This document shows, piece by piece, positions 43,236 to 51,288 of a stretch of DNA of 64,000 nt. This DNA is from Glycomyces albidus. Its GTDB lineage: Bacteria; Actinomycetota; Actinomycetes; Mycobacteriales; Micromonosporaceae. The notes under the pieces are model-generated. The model saw only the letters and a program-made list of their open reading frames with translations, made no database searches and had not been told where the DNA came from. Location: positions 43,779 through 107,778 of the forward strand of contig NZ_WIAO01000020.1 of assembly GCF_009451885.1 (NCBI RefSeq), in the 5' to 3' direction. The position numbers and the translations under genes were made by a program. Positions within the stretch are counted from its first letter, which is position 1, and each line of letters begins with the position of its first letter.

Positions 43236-43279
43236 CGCCCGGGGGAGGAGCCGCACCCGGTTGGCGGGCAACGACGACT

Positions 43280-43317
43280 GAGGGCGCCGATGTTTCACGT
43301 GAAACATCGGCGCCCTC
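43280..43317. terminator. parS: 38-bp perfect palindrome carrying parS site 7
   Basis: GAGGGCGCCGA arms around parS (43291-43306), perfect over 38 bp, between the HIT-like gene and the convergent Ddl-like gene. Same design as site 6: terminator-like stem and ParB site in one. Confidence 0.85.
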
Positions 43318-43329
43318 GCGTCGTGCGGT

Positions 43330-44295
43330 TCAGGAGCGGGCGATCGCCCGGCGGACCATCGTGGCGAGGACTTCGCCGAAGTCGAGCCCCGCGGCGTCGA
43401 TCGCCATGGGCAGCAGCGACGTCTCGGTGGTCCCGGGGGCGACGTTCGCCTCGAGGACCTGGATGCCGCCGGCGTCGTCGACCATGAGGTCCACGCGCGA
43501 CATGTCGCCGAGCCCGAGCGTCCGGTGCGTCTTGAGTGCCAGCTCGGCCACGCGGGCCGCCACGGGCTCGCTGAGGGCCGCGGGGACCGTCCAGCGGGTC
43601 GCCCCGGGGTTGTACCGGGCCGCGTAGTCGTAGTCGCCGTGGAGCGGCGCGATCTCCACCGGCGGCAGGGCGGTCGGGCCCTCGCCGATGTCGACCACGC
43701 CGACCGCGATGTCGCGGCCTTCGACGAACGTCTCGATGAGCGCCGTGTCGCTGTAGGAGAAGCAGCCCATCATCGCCGACGGGAAGTCGTCCTCCTTGCG
43801 CACCGCGTGCACGCCGAGGCCGGACCCGCCCGAGTTCGGCTTGACGATCAGCGGCAGGCCCATCTTCGCGGCGATCCGGTCGAGGAGCTTGCGGGCCCCG
43901 AAATCGGAGAACGCCTGGCGCGGCATCGACGTCCAGTCCGGCGTGGGGATCCCGGCCGTCCGGAGCAGGTCCTTGGCCGTGATCTTGTTCCACGCGCGGC
44001 GCGCGCCCGTCGAGCCGGTGCCGACGATCGGCAGGCCGATGAGCTCGAGCACCGCCTGGAGCGAGCCGTCCTCGCCGGGCTGGCCGTGCACGAGCGGCAG
44101 CACCACGTCGGGCGGGAACTCCTGCAGCGCGGGCAGCAGCTCGCCGTCGAGGTCGCGGACGTCGCACGCCATGCCCTGCCGCTGGAGCGCGTCGGCGGCG
44201 CGGCGGCCCGACTTCAGGGAGATCTCGTGCTCGTACGACATGCCCCCGGCGAGGATCAGGACCCGGATGTCCGACGCTGCGGCGCGCTCCTTCAT
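43330..44295 (-). CDS. D-alanine-D-alanine ligase family protein
   Basis: A 321-residue ATP-grasp ligase. It has YEHEISLKSGR (family S-x-E-H-E-V-S), LPLVHGQPGEDGSLQAVLEL, KPNSGGSGLGVHAV (the ATP loop, with GSG where Ddl has EGSS), LMVDDAGGIQVLEANVAPGTTETSLLP at the metal and Ddl C-terminal signature. It is probably a ligase for D-Ala-D-Ala or a related dipeptide, but the loop changes leave the substrate open. The start overlaps the aminotransferase stop by four bases. Confidence 0.85.
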   Translation of the reverse strand: MKERAAASDIRVLILAGGMSYEHEISLKSGRRAADALQRQGMACDVRDLDGELLPALQEFPPDVVLPLVHGQPGEDGSLQAVLELIGLPIVGTGSTGARRAWNKITAKDLLRTAGIPTPDWTSMPRQAFSDFGARKLLDRIAAKMGLPLIVKPNSGGSGLGVHAVRKEDDFPSAMMGCFSYSDTALIETFVEGRDIAVGVVDIGEGPTALPPVEIAPLHGDYDYAARYNPGATRWTVPAALSEPVAARVAELALKTHRTLGLGDMSRVDLMVDDAGGIQVLEANVAPGTTETSLLPMAIDAAGLDFGEVLATMVRRAIARS

Positions 44296-45539
44296 GCCGC
44301 GCCCCCTGCGAAGGTGTCGCGCAGCTCGATGTCGCCGGCGACGACGCCGGCGAGGCGCCGCACCCCTTCGCGGATGGCCTCGGCGGTCTGGGTCGAGAAG
44401 TTCAAGCGCATCTCCCTGCGGCCGTTGCCGTCGGCGTAGAAACCGGTGCCCGGGACGTACGCCACCCGCTCCTGGAGCGCGCGGGGGAGCATCGCCTTCG
44501 AGTCGAGCCCGTCCGGCAGCGTGGCCCAGATGAACAGGCCGCCGCCGGGGACGGTCCAGGTCATCCCCTCGGGCATGTAGTCGCCGAGCGCGGCCAGGAG
44601 GGCGTCCCGGCGGTCCCGGTAGAGCGTGTTGAAGACCTTCACCTGCTGGCGCCACTCCATCTCGGTGAGGAAGCGGAGCGTGGCCTCCTGGGTGAGCCCG
44701 GACGGGCACAGGATCGACGCCTCGATCGCCAGGAGCAGCTTGTCGCGCACCGCGGGCGGGGCCAGGACCCAGCCGAGGCGCAGGCCCGCGGCGAAGATCT
44801 TCGAGACCGTGCCGAGGTAGATGACGCCCCGGTCGGCGCGGGCGCGCAGCGGCGCCGGCGGGGTGCCGTCGAAGCTGATCATCGAGTACGGGTCGTCCTC
44901 GATGATGAGCAGCCCGTGCCGCTCGGCGATCGCGAGGATCTCCTCCCGGCGGTCCTCGGTCATCGTGACGCCGGCAGGGTTCTGGTAGGTCGGGATCGTG
45001 TACAGGAACTTCGCGCGGCGCCCTTCGCGTTCGAGCGCGGCGAGGCCCTCCTCGAGGCCGGCGGGCACGAGCCCGTCGTCGTCCATGGGGAGGTGCCGGA
45101 CGTCGGCCTGCGCGGCCTGGAAGGCGCCGAGCGCGCCGACGTACGTGGGGCCCTCGGCGAGCACGATGTCGCCGGGGTCGAGGAAGGTGCGGGCGAGCAG
45201 GTCGAGCCCCTGCTGCGCGCCGGTGGTGAGGACGAGGTCGTCGGCCGAGGCGCGGATGCCCGACAGCTCGAGGACGCCGCACAGCGATTCGCGCAGCGCG
45301 ACGGAGCCCTGGCCCGGGCAGTAGCCGAGCGCTTCGGCGCCGACCTGGGAGAGCAGGCGGGTGAACATCTCGCCGAGCTCGTCCATGGGGAGCGCGGCCG
45401 TGTACGGGTTCCCTCCGGCGAGGGAGACGACCTCCGGGCGCGATGCGACCGAGAACAGTGCGCGGATCTCCGACTGTGCCATCCCGTGAACCCGGGATGC
45501 GTAGCGACCGGTGTAATCGTCGAGTGTTGTACCGGACAC
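44292..45539 (-). CDS. PLP-dependent aminotransferase (class I/II)
   Basis: A 415-residue fold-type I aminotransferase resembling LysN/MocR-type enzymes without the DNA-binding domain. It starts GTG 45539 behind AGAGGAGG. Motifs are VVSLAGGNPYTAALPMDELG, GAQQGLDLLARTFLDPGD, IEDDPYSMISFDG with the PLP-binding Asp and Tyr, GTVSKIFAAGLRLGW with the Schiff-base lysine and the late RLNFST arginine. The amino donor is unknown. Coupled translation with the Ddl-like ligase suggests that one makes an amino acid used by the other. Confidence 0.88.
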   Translation of the reverse strand: MSGTTLDDYTGRYASRVHGMAQSEIRALFSVASRPEVVSLAGGNPYTAALPMDELGEMFTRLLSQVGAEALGYCPGQGSVALRESLCGVLELSGIRASADDLVLTTGAQQGLDLLARTFLDPGDIVLAEGPTYVGALGAFQAAQADVRHLPMDDDGLVPAGLEEGLAALEREGRRAKFLYTIPTYQNPAGVTMTEDRREEILAIAERHGLLIIEDDPYSMISFDGTPPAPLRARADRGVIYLGTVSKIFAAGLRLGWVLAPPAVRDKLLLAIEASILCPSGLTQEATLRFLTEMEWRQQVKVFNTLYRDRRDALLAALGDYMPEGMTWTVPGGGLFIWATLPDGLDSKAMLPRALQERVAYVPGTGFYADGNGRREMRLNFSTQTAEAIREGVRRLAGVVAGDIELRDTFAGGAA

Positions 45540-45789
45540 GCGGAGACCTCCTCTGATGGTCCTCGTCGCCCGCGAACCGTGGTCGCGGGTCGCGCTCTGC
45601 GTCGTTCGCGAGTGCTGCTGACAGCGTAGTTGAGAAGCCGCTTTCGGCGATGCACTGTCGGCCGAGCCGGCGGCCTCGAACGCGAGCGAGCCGCGTATGC
45701 CGCCGTTCGCACACGGTGATCGAACCACTCTACTAGCACAGGGGCTGAAGGCACCGCGTGTTTTCCGTCATGTGGACCCCTCACCGACG

Positions 45790-45795
45790 TAGGCT
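45790..45795 (+). promoter_or_regulatory. -10 element of a leaderless acetyltransferase transcript
   Basis: TAGGCT ends six bases before GTG 45802. A good -35 was not found. Confidence 0.45.
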
Positions 45796-45801
45796 GGACG
45801 G

Positions 45802-46506
45802 GTGCATCGGCGCATGGTCAACCTCACACTCGACTCCTTGGACGAAGTTCCGAGGCGGTGTCGCGCCTGCGTGTTCTGGGAGCTGTCTCCACTGTGCGGC
45901 GAGGCCGCCCGCGACGTCGGCGAGCCCGCGATCGAGAAGGAGGCGTGGCTCTCGCACACGCTCCTGGAATGGGGCGGCTGCGGGCGGATCGCGTACGAGG
46001 GCGACGCGGTCGCCGGTTTCGTCACCTACGCCTCCCCGAAGTACGTGCCCCGCTCGATGGAGTTCCCGTCCGGCCCCGTCTCGCCCGACGCGGCACTGCT
46101 GATGACGGCCTACGTGCACCCCGCGTACGCGGGCTCGGGCCTGGGCCGCCAGCTCGTCCAGACCGTCGCGGCCGACGTCGCGCGCCGCGGCATCTACGCG
46201 CTCGAGACCTTCGGCGACGCCCGCGGCGAGGCCGGCGCCTGCCTGGTCCCGGCGGACTTCTACCGCTCGGTGGGGTTCAAGACGGTCCGCTTCGACCCGC
46301 GCTACCCGCGGCTGCGCCTGGAGCTGCGCTCGGCGATCGACCGGAGCGTCGAGGCCGAGGAGGCCATGGAGCCGAGTGATTCGGTGGAGTGGTTCAAGCT
46401 CGACGACATCGAGCTCGAGCAGTTCTTCGGCGAGCCGACCACGAGCCGCTCCCGCATCGACCGCCCCGGGACCCAGCGCGGCGGCGAGATCTTCGACTGC
46501 CGGTGA
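45802..46506 (+). CDS. GNAT family N-acetyltransferase
   Basis: A 234-residue protein with GNAT core: LLMTAYVHPAYAGSGLGRQLVQTVAADVARRG (motif A) and CLVPADFYRSVGFKTVRFD (motif B). N-terminal RRCRACVFWELSPLCGEAAR holds three Cys residues (CxxC and a third eight on), an unusual feature that may bind metal. Start GTG 45802 has a -10 six bases upstream. It lies between the aminotransferase and trxA, as in Streptomyces. Substrate unknown. Confidence 0.83.
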   Translation: MHRRMVNLTLDSLDEVPRRCRACVFWELSPLCGEAARDVGEPAIEKEAWLSHTLLEWGGCGRIAYEGDAVAGFVTYASPKYVPRSMEFPSGPVSPDAALLMTAYVHPAYAGSGLGRQLVQTVAADVARRGIYALETFGDARGEAGACLVPADFYRSVGFKTVRFDPRYPRLRLELRSAIDRSVEAEEAMEPSDSVEWFKLDDIELEQFFGEPTTSRSRIDRPGTQRGGEIFDCR

Positions 46507-46609
46507 ATCCGCGGCCCGGCCCCGGTGCGCGCACGCGGCGGAACCCCGCGGGCTTCGACGACGCCGCGGTCCGCACCGGGGCGCGGCGGGAGCGTCGCGG
46601 GAACGAACC

Positions 46610-46638
46610 GGGGGACGGAGCCGCCGGCTCCGTCCCCC
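46610..46638. terminator. bidirectional hairpin between GNAT gene and trxA
   Basis: GGGGGACGGAGCC and its complement form a perfect 13-bp stem around GCC, 15 bp past the trxA stop on the minus strand. Confidence 0.75.
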
Positions 46639-46653
46639 GATCCCCGTCTGGTC

Positions 46654-46968
46654 CTACTGGCTGAGGAACTTGCGGATGGCCGCCTTGGGCTGGGCGCCGA
46701 TGAGCTGGTCGGCCGCCTGCCCGTTCTTGAACAGGATCATGGTCGGCACGCTCATGACGCCGAACTTGCGGGTGGTCTCGGGGTTCGCGTCGGTGTCGAG
46801 CTTGCGGATCTCGATCGAGTCGATCTCCGTCGCGAGCTCTTCGAGGACCGGCGCGACCTTCTTGCAGGGACCGCACCATTCGGCCCAGAAGTCGACCAGC
46901 ACCGGCTTGTCGGCTTCCAGCACCTCGGCCTGGAACTGCTCGTCGTTGACGGCTTTGATGGCGCCCAT
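46654..46968 (-). CDS. trxA: thioredoxin
   Basis: A 104-residue thioredoxin with the redox site WCGPC at residues 31-35 (VDFWAEWCGPCKK) and the cis-proline stretch FGVMSVPTMILFKNG. ATG 46968 is chosen because AGGAGG lies six bases upstream; an ATG at 46974 overlaps that sequence. It is reduced by TrxB from the next gene upstream and reduces protein disulfides in the cytoplasm. Confidence 0.97.
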   Translation of the reverse strand: MGAIKAVNDEQFQAEVLEADKPVLVDFWAEWCGPCKKVAPVLEELATEIDSIEIRKLDTDANPETTRKFGVMSVPTMILFKNGQAADQLIGAQPKAAIRKFLSQ

Positions 46969-47005
46969 GGGCATCCTCCTGTGTGTGTGAAGAAGGGGAA
47001 GTCGG

Positions 47006-47956
47006 TCAGACCGCCGCGACGGCGGTGTCCTCGAGTGCGGTGACGTAGCGCTCGGCGTCGAGCGCGGCGGCGCAGCCGGTGCCGGCGGCCGTGACCGCCT
47101 GCTGGTAGGTGTGGTCGACCAGGTCGCCCGCGGCGAACACGCCGTCGAGGTTGGTGCGCGTCGACGGGGCGGCGACCTTCACGTAGCCGGACTCGTCGAG
47201 CTCGACCTGGCCCTTGAACAGCTCGGAGCGCGGGTCGTGGCCGATCGCGATGAACAGGCCCGTCACCGGCAGGTTCCGCGACTCGCCGGTGACCGTGTCG
47301 ACCAGGTCGACGCTCGCGACCTTGCCGCCCTCGCCGTTGATCTTCTCGACCGCGGAGTTCCAGGCGACCTCGATCTTCGGGTTCGCCAGGGCCCGCTCGG
47401 CCATGATCTTGGAGGCGCGGAACTCGTCGCGGCGGTGCACGATGGTGACCTTCGAGGCGAACTTGGTGAGGAACGTGGCCTCCTCCATCGCCGAGTCGCC
47501 GCCGCCGACCACCGCGATGTGCTGGTCGCGGAAGAAGAAGCCGTCGCAGGTGGCGCACGCGGACACGCCGCGGCCCATGAGCTCGGACTCGCCGGGGACG
47601 TTCAGCGGCCGGTACGCGGAGCCGGTCGCGAGGATCACGGACTTCGCGAGGTACTCGCGGTCCTCGACCCAGACCTTCTTGATCTCGCCGGTCAGGTCGA
47701 CGCGGGTGACGTCGTCCGAGACGAGTTCGGCGCCGAAGCGCTCGGCCTGCTTGCGCCAGGAGTCCATGAGCTCGGGGCCCATGATGCCCTCGGGGAAGCC
47801 GGGGAAGTTCTCGACCTCGGTGGTCTGCATGAGGGCGCCGCCGAACTGGAAGCCCTCGAAGACGAGGGGGCGCATGTTCGCGCGGGCGGTGTAGAGCGCG
47901 GCCGTGTACCCGGCCGGGCCCGAGCCGATGATGATGACGTCGCGGATTTCGCTCAC
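47006..47956 (-). CDS. trxB: thioredoxin reductase
   Basis: A 316-residue FAD/NADPH reductase of low molecular weight type. The FAD motif is [20 protein letters not shown], redox cysteines are in CATCDGFFF, the NADPH motif is [15 protein letters not shown] with HRRDEFRAS and the second FAD motif is [24 protein letters not shown] 47956 has AGGAG upstream. It forms a pair with trxA (37-bp gap). It lies downstream of sigM, as in mycobacteria, where the SigM-related region is similarly arranged. Confidence 0.96.
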   Translation of the reverse strand: MSEIRDVIIIGSGPAGYTAALYTARANMRPLVFEGFQFGGALMQTTEVENFPGFPEGIMGPELMDSWRKQAERFGAELVSDDVTRVDLTGEIKKVWVEDREYLAKSVILATGSAYRPLNVPGESELMGRGVSACATCDGFFFRDQHIAVVGGGDSAMEEATFLTKFASKVTIVHRRDEFRASKIMAERALANPKIEVAWNSAVEKINGEGGKVASVDLVDTVTGESRNLPVTGLFIAIGHDPRSELFKGQVELDESGYVKVAAPSTRTNLDGVFAAGDLVDHTYQQAVTAAGTGCAAALDAERYVTALEDTAVAAV

Positions 47957-48121
47957 CGGGTTTCGCTCCTGTGGTCGTTCGGCGCTCCAGGGTCGGCTCC
48001 CTGATGCTGACAGCTTCAACCCATCCTATTGACCCGAAATTCCTGCGCCCGCCGCCGTGGCGGCCTTGTGACAGGCGGATACCCGGATGGTGTGGAAGCT
48101 CACGCCGCCGAGCGCGCCGGG

Positions 48122-48922
48122 TCAGCGCTGGACGGCCAGCGCCTCGATGATCCCGTCGGCGCACGCCGGGCTGAGCGCGACCGCGATCTCGCCCTGGTCG
48201 GAGGCGAGGAGCGCGATGATCGCCGGGGACGACTCGTACGTGGCGAAGTCGACCGCGACGAGGAGGCTCTGGTACTCCTCGGCGATCGCCTCCTCGCAGG
48301 CCCGCCAGAACTCGCCGCCGGCGGCGAGGGGTTCGAGCTCCGCGGGGACCTCCGCGGCGACCGCATCGGCGGCGGTGAACCTGCCGAGGCCGCGGAGGGC
48401 GGCGAGCAGGTCGGTCGATTCGCTGTAGTCGGTGCCGCTCGCGAAGGACTCGACGCCCGGGAGGCCGAGCTCGCCGTCCTCGGACTGCGCGTCGACCGGA
48501 TCGTCGCCGGGCTGGGGCGAGGCCTCCTCGGCGGCGTAGTCCTCGTCCTCGACGGATCCGGGGGCGTCCTCGGCGTGGACCTGGGCGGAGCCCGCGTCCT
48601 CCTCCGACGGGGTGGTGAGGGCCTGGAGGCCGACGGCGACCGCGCCGACGGTGACGAGGACCGCGGCGGCGCCGCTCGCGATCGCGTACCGGACCCGCTT
48701 GGGCCGCAGGCGCTCGGCGATCGAGGCGAGGAAGCCCTCGCGTTCGGGGGCGCGCTGCGCGGCGGCGGTGTGGAGGGTGTCGGCGGCCGGGAGTGCCTCC
48801 AGGACGCGGTCGAGCCGGTGCGCGACCTCGTCGGGCAGGTCCCCGTAGCCGTCGGAGGCCTGCCGCAGCACGCGCGCGACCTCGGTCTCGGCCCCGGTCT
48901 CCCCGGGCGTCTGCCCGATCAT
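48122..48922 (-). CDS. probable anti-sigma factor for SigM (no zinc motif)
   Basis: A 266-residue single-pass membrane protein: an N-terminal cytoplasmic region (1-75), one helix (about 78-101, YAIASGAAAVLVTVGAVAVGL) and an acidic extracytoplasmic domain of about 160 residues with two cysteines. It has no H-x3-C-x2-C anti-sigma zinc motif. Its place directly after sigM, with ATGA overlap, matches the anti-SigM gene of mycobacteria. Function is inferred from position. Confidence 0.65.
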   Translation of the reverse strand: MIGQTPGETGAETEVARVLRQASDGYGDLPDEVAHRLDRVLEALPAADTLHTAAAQRAPEREGFLASIAERLRPKRVRYAIASGAAAVLVTVGAVAVGLQALTTPSEEDAGSAQVHAEDAPGSVEDEDYAAEEASPQPGDDPVDAQSEDGELGLPGVESFASGTDYSESTDLLAALRGLGRFTAADAVAAEVPAELEPLAAGGEFWRACEEAIAEEYQSLLVAVDFATYESSPAIIALLASDQGEIAVALSPACADGIIEALAVQR

Positions 48923-49638
48923 CGGCTTCCCTCCTCTCGGCCGGTCGGCTGCCCTGCTCCTGGTTCGACGCCGCGCTGACCCGGGGGGTTCCCGGTCGCG
49001 ACGGCGCCCGGGGCGTCGTGCAGGGCGGCGCCGGCCGGATCGAACTCGGGCAGGACGGCCGCGAGGCGCTTGCGGGCGCGCGAGGCCCGCGACTTCACCG
49101 TCCCGGGCCGCACTTTGAGGATCGCGGCGACCTCCTCGACCGGGTAGCCGAGCATGTCGATGTAGACGAGGACGGCCCGCTGGTCGAACGGCAGGTCCGC
49201 GAGCGCGCGGTGGACGGTGAGGCGCAGCGCCGCCTGCTGCGGGTCGTCCCCGGCGGGGGCCGCGGGGGCCGGTTCGCGACCGTCGTCGGGCAGCGGGACG
49301 GTGGGGCGCCGGCCGGCCGCGCGGATCCGGTCGAGGCAGGCGTTCACGACGATCCGGTGGAGCCAGGTGGTGACGGCCGAGCCGCCCCGGAAGGTCCCGG
49401 CCGCCTGGTACGCCTTGATCATCGCGTCCTGGAGGGCCTCGGCGGCGTCCTCGGGGTCGGCGAGCGTGCGCACCGCGACCGCCCACAGGCGGCCGCGGTG
49501 GCGGCGGAACAGCTCCCCGAACGCGTCGCGGTCGCCGCCGACGTGGCGGCGCAGCAGCTCGGCGTCGCCCACTCCGTCCATCGGGCCGGGGAACGGGGTC
49601 CCGGGTCGCGGGTCGGCGGGCGTGAGGGGGCCGGGCAT
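48919..49638 (-). CDS. sigM: ECF RNA polymerase sigma factor SigM
   Basis: A 239-residue ECF sigma factor. Region 2 contains LWAVAVRTLADPEDAAEALQDAMIKAYQ and ATGTFRG-like TFRGGSAVTTWLHRIVVNACLDRIR. Region 4 has FDQRAVLVYIDMLGYPVEEVAAIL and VRPGTVKSRASRARKRL, the -35-recognising HTH. Position after murJ/pseudokinase and before the anti-sigma gene and trxBA matches SigM of mycobacteria. ATG 49638 has a weak ribosome site; an ATG at residue 20 is a possible start. Confidence 0.92.
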   Translation of the reverse strand: MPGPLTPADPRPGTPFPGPMDGVGDAELLRRHVGGDRDAFGELFRRHRGRLWAVAVRTLADPEDAAEALQDAMIKAYQAAGTFRGGSAVTTWLHRIVVNACLDRIRAAGRRPTVPLPDDGREPAPAAPAGDDPQQAALRLTVHRALADLPFDQRAVLVYIDMLGYPVEEVAAILKVRPGTVKSRASRARKRLAAVLPEFDPAGAALHDAPGAVATGNPPGQRGVEPGAGQPTGREEGSR

Positions 49639-49642
49639 GGTC

Positions 49643-51139
49643 TTACCGGATGAACACGTTGATGTCGGAGATCGTGAGCTTGTACCCGCCGGAGGAGGCG
49701 GGCAGCTCGGTCACCCAGACGACGATGTAGCGCGTGGCCTCGCCGCCGGCCTGGAGTTCGATGTTCGTGTCGGCGTCGGCGACCGGGGCGGCGAGCTCGG
49801 TGAACTCGTCGACGATGGCCTGGTCGCCCTCGGAGCTGTCGCCGGGGTCCTCGTCGCCGGCGAGGAGGCCGACGGTGGCGCCCGCGCTGGTCATCTGGAC
49901 CCGTACGGAGGCGACTTCGACGGCTTCGCCGAGGTCGATGAGGATGCCCATGCCGGGCTTGAGGTTCCCGAAGCCCGGGTCGTTGTAGTAGGTGTTCGTG
50001 GACCAGCCGGTGGAGGCGTTGTCGTCGATGACGGCTTCGACGCCTTCGCCCTGGTCGCGGTCGCCGTCGGGCGGGTCGACCACGCGGATGTCGTCCGCGG
50101 TGATCTCCGCCTCGGTGGGTGCGGCGACCTCGCCGGTGGTCTCCTCGGAGGAGTCGTCGCCGCCGGTGTCCTCGCGGGTGACCTGCTCTTCGGCGCCGGC
50201 CGGGTCGTCGCCGCCGCCGAAGACGATGGTGGTGCCGATGACGCCGGCGAGGATGACGGCGGCCGCGACGGTGGCGACGACCGCGAGGCGTTTCATGCCG
50301 ATCGGCGGGGCGGCGGCGTCGCCGGAGCCGCGGCGGCCGATGGTGATCGCGCCGAGGACGCTCGTGGCCTGGGCGGGTGCCGGGTCGGCGCCGCCGGTCT
50401 CGCTGAGGCGGCGCAGTTCGACCGCGAGTTCGGCGGCCGAGGGCGGGGTCTGGGAGTGGTCGAGGAGGTCGGCGGTGAGCCGGGCCAGGCGGGACGGGAC
50501 GCCCGGGACGACCTTGTCGGCGTCGAGGACGCGGCCCCATTCGTCGGTGGCGGCGTCCGGGAGGCCCGTGTTCTCGGCGGGCACGACCCGCGGCCAGGCG
50601 CCGGTGAGGCAGGCGTAGAGGGTCGCGCCGAGTGCGCGGACGTCCTCGATCTGGGTGTTGCCGGGCTCGTTGCGGGGTTCGGTGACCATGACGCGGTCGT
50701 CTTCGGACAGGAGGATCGAGCCGGGCTGGAGGTCGGCGTGGGTGACGCCGCCGTCGTGGAGGGCGGCGACCGCGTCCGCGACGGACGCGACGAGTTCGAG
50801 CGCGTGGGCGCTCTCGAGCGTGTGCTGCTCCAGGACGCCGCGGAGGGACGAGCCGTTGACCCATTCGCGCACCACGTAGGCGAACCGGCCTTCGTCGACC
50901 GCGTCGTACACGTCGACCATGGAGTCGACGTGGGTGCGCGAGGCCGCCACCGCGGCGGTCATGGTCGGGGCCGCGTCCTCGCCTCCGGGGGAGCGGAGCA
51001 CGACCGCGACGGAGCGGTGGAGGAGGACGTCGACGCCCCGCCACAGCTGGCGGTGGCCGTTCGCGCCTCCGACGTGCTCTTCGAGGCGGTACCGCTCTGC
51101 GAGCAGGTCGCCCACGGACGGCACTTCGGCGGAACTCAT
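49643..51139 (-). CDS. membrane pseudokinase with extracellular carbohydrate-binding-like domain
   Basis: A 498-residue protein. Residues 1 to about 250 follow the eukaryotic-like Ser/Thr kinase fold (YRLEEHVGGANGHRQLW, VREWVNGSSLRGVL, HDGGVTHADLQPGSILL), but the VAIK lysine is absent (VAVVLRS), HRD reads HAD, the Mg-binding Asn is Ser and DFG reads VTEP, so it should not phosphorylate. A membrane helix follows at about 283-305, then an acidic linker and a C-terminal beta domain (DDNASTGWSTNTYYNDPGFGNL) like F5/8 type C or CBM6-type folds. In mycobacteria the same kind of pseudokinase and extracellular domain is fused to MurJ; here it is a separate gene next to it. Confidence 0.88.
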   Translation of the reverse strand: MSSAEVPSVGDLLAERYRLEEHVGGANGHRQLWRGVDVLLHRSVAVVLRSPGGEDAAPTMTAAVAASRTHVDSMVDVYDAVDEGRFAYVVREWVNGSSLRGVLEQHTLESAHALELVASVADAVAALHDGGVTHADLQPGSILLSEDDRVMVTEPRNEPGNTQIEDVRALGATLYACLTGAWPRVVPAENTGLPDAATDEWGRVLDADKVVPGVPSRLARLTADLLDHSQTPPSAAELAVELRRLSETGGADPAPAQATSVLGAITIGRRGSGDAAAPPIGMKRLAVVATVAAAVILAGVIGTTIVFGGGDDPAGAEEQVTREDTGGDDSSEETTGEVAAPTEAEITADDIRVVDPPDGDRDQGEGVEAVIDDNASTGWSTNTYYNDPGFGNLKPGMGILIDLGEAVEVASVRVQMTSAGATVGLLAGDEDPGDSSEGDQAIVDEFTELAAPVADADTNIELQAGGEATRYIVVWVTELPASSGGYKLTISDINVFIR

Positions 51140-51288
51140 GGTGCGGGGTCCTCCCCTCTCAGACCGGCCCCGCGGAGGGGCCGTGCCGGCCGGTCGGGTC
51201 TTTCAGGCGTACAGGCGTGTTCAGAGTGGTGCAGGGTCCTTGGGTGATCCGGCGTCCGGCCAGAGTGCACGTAAGGATCGTACTTGCC

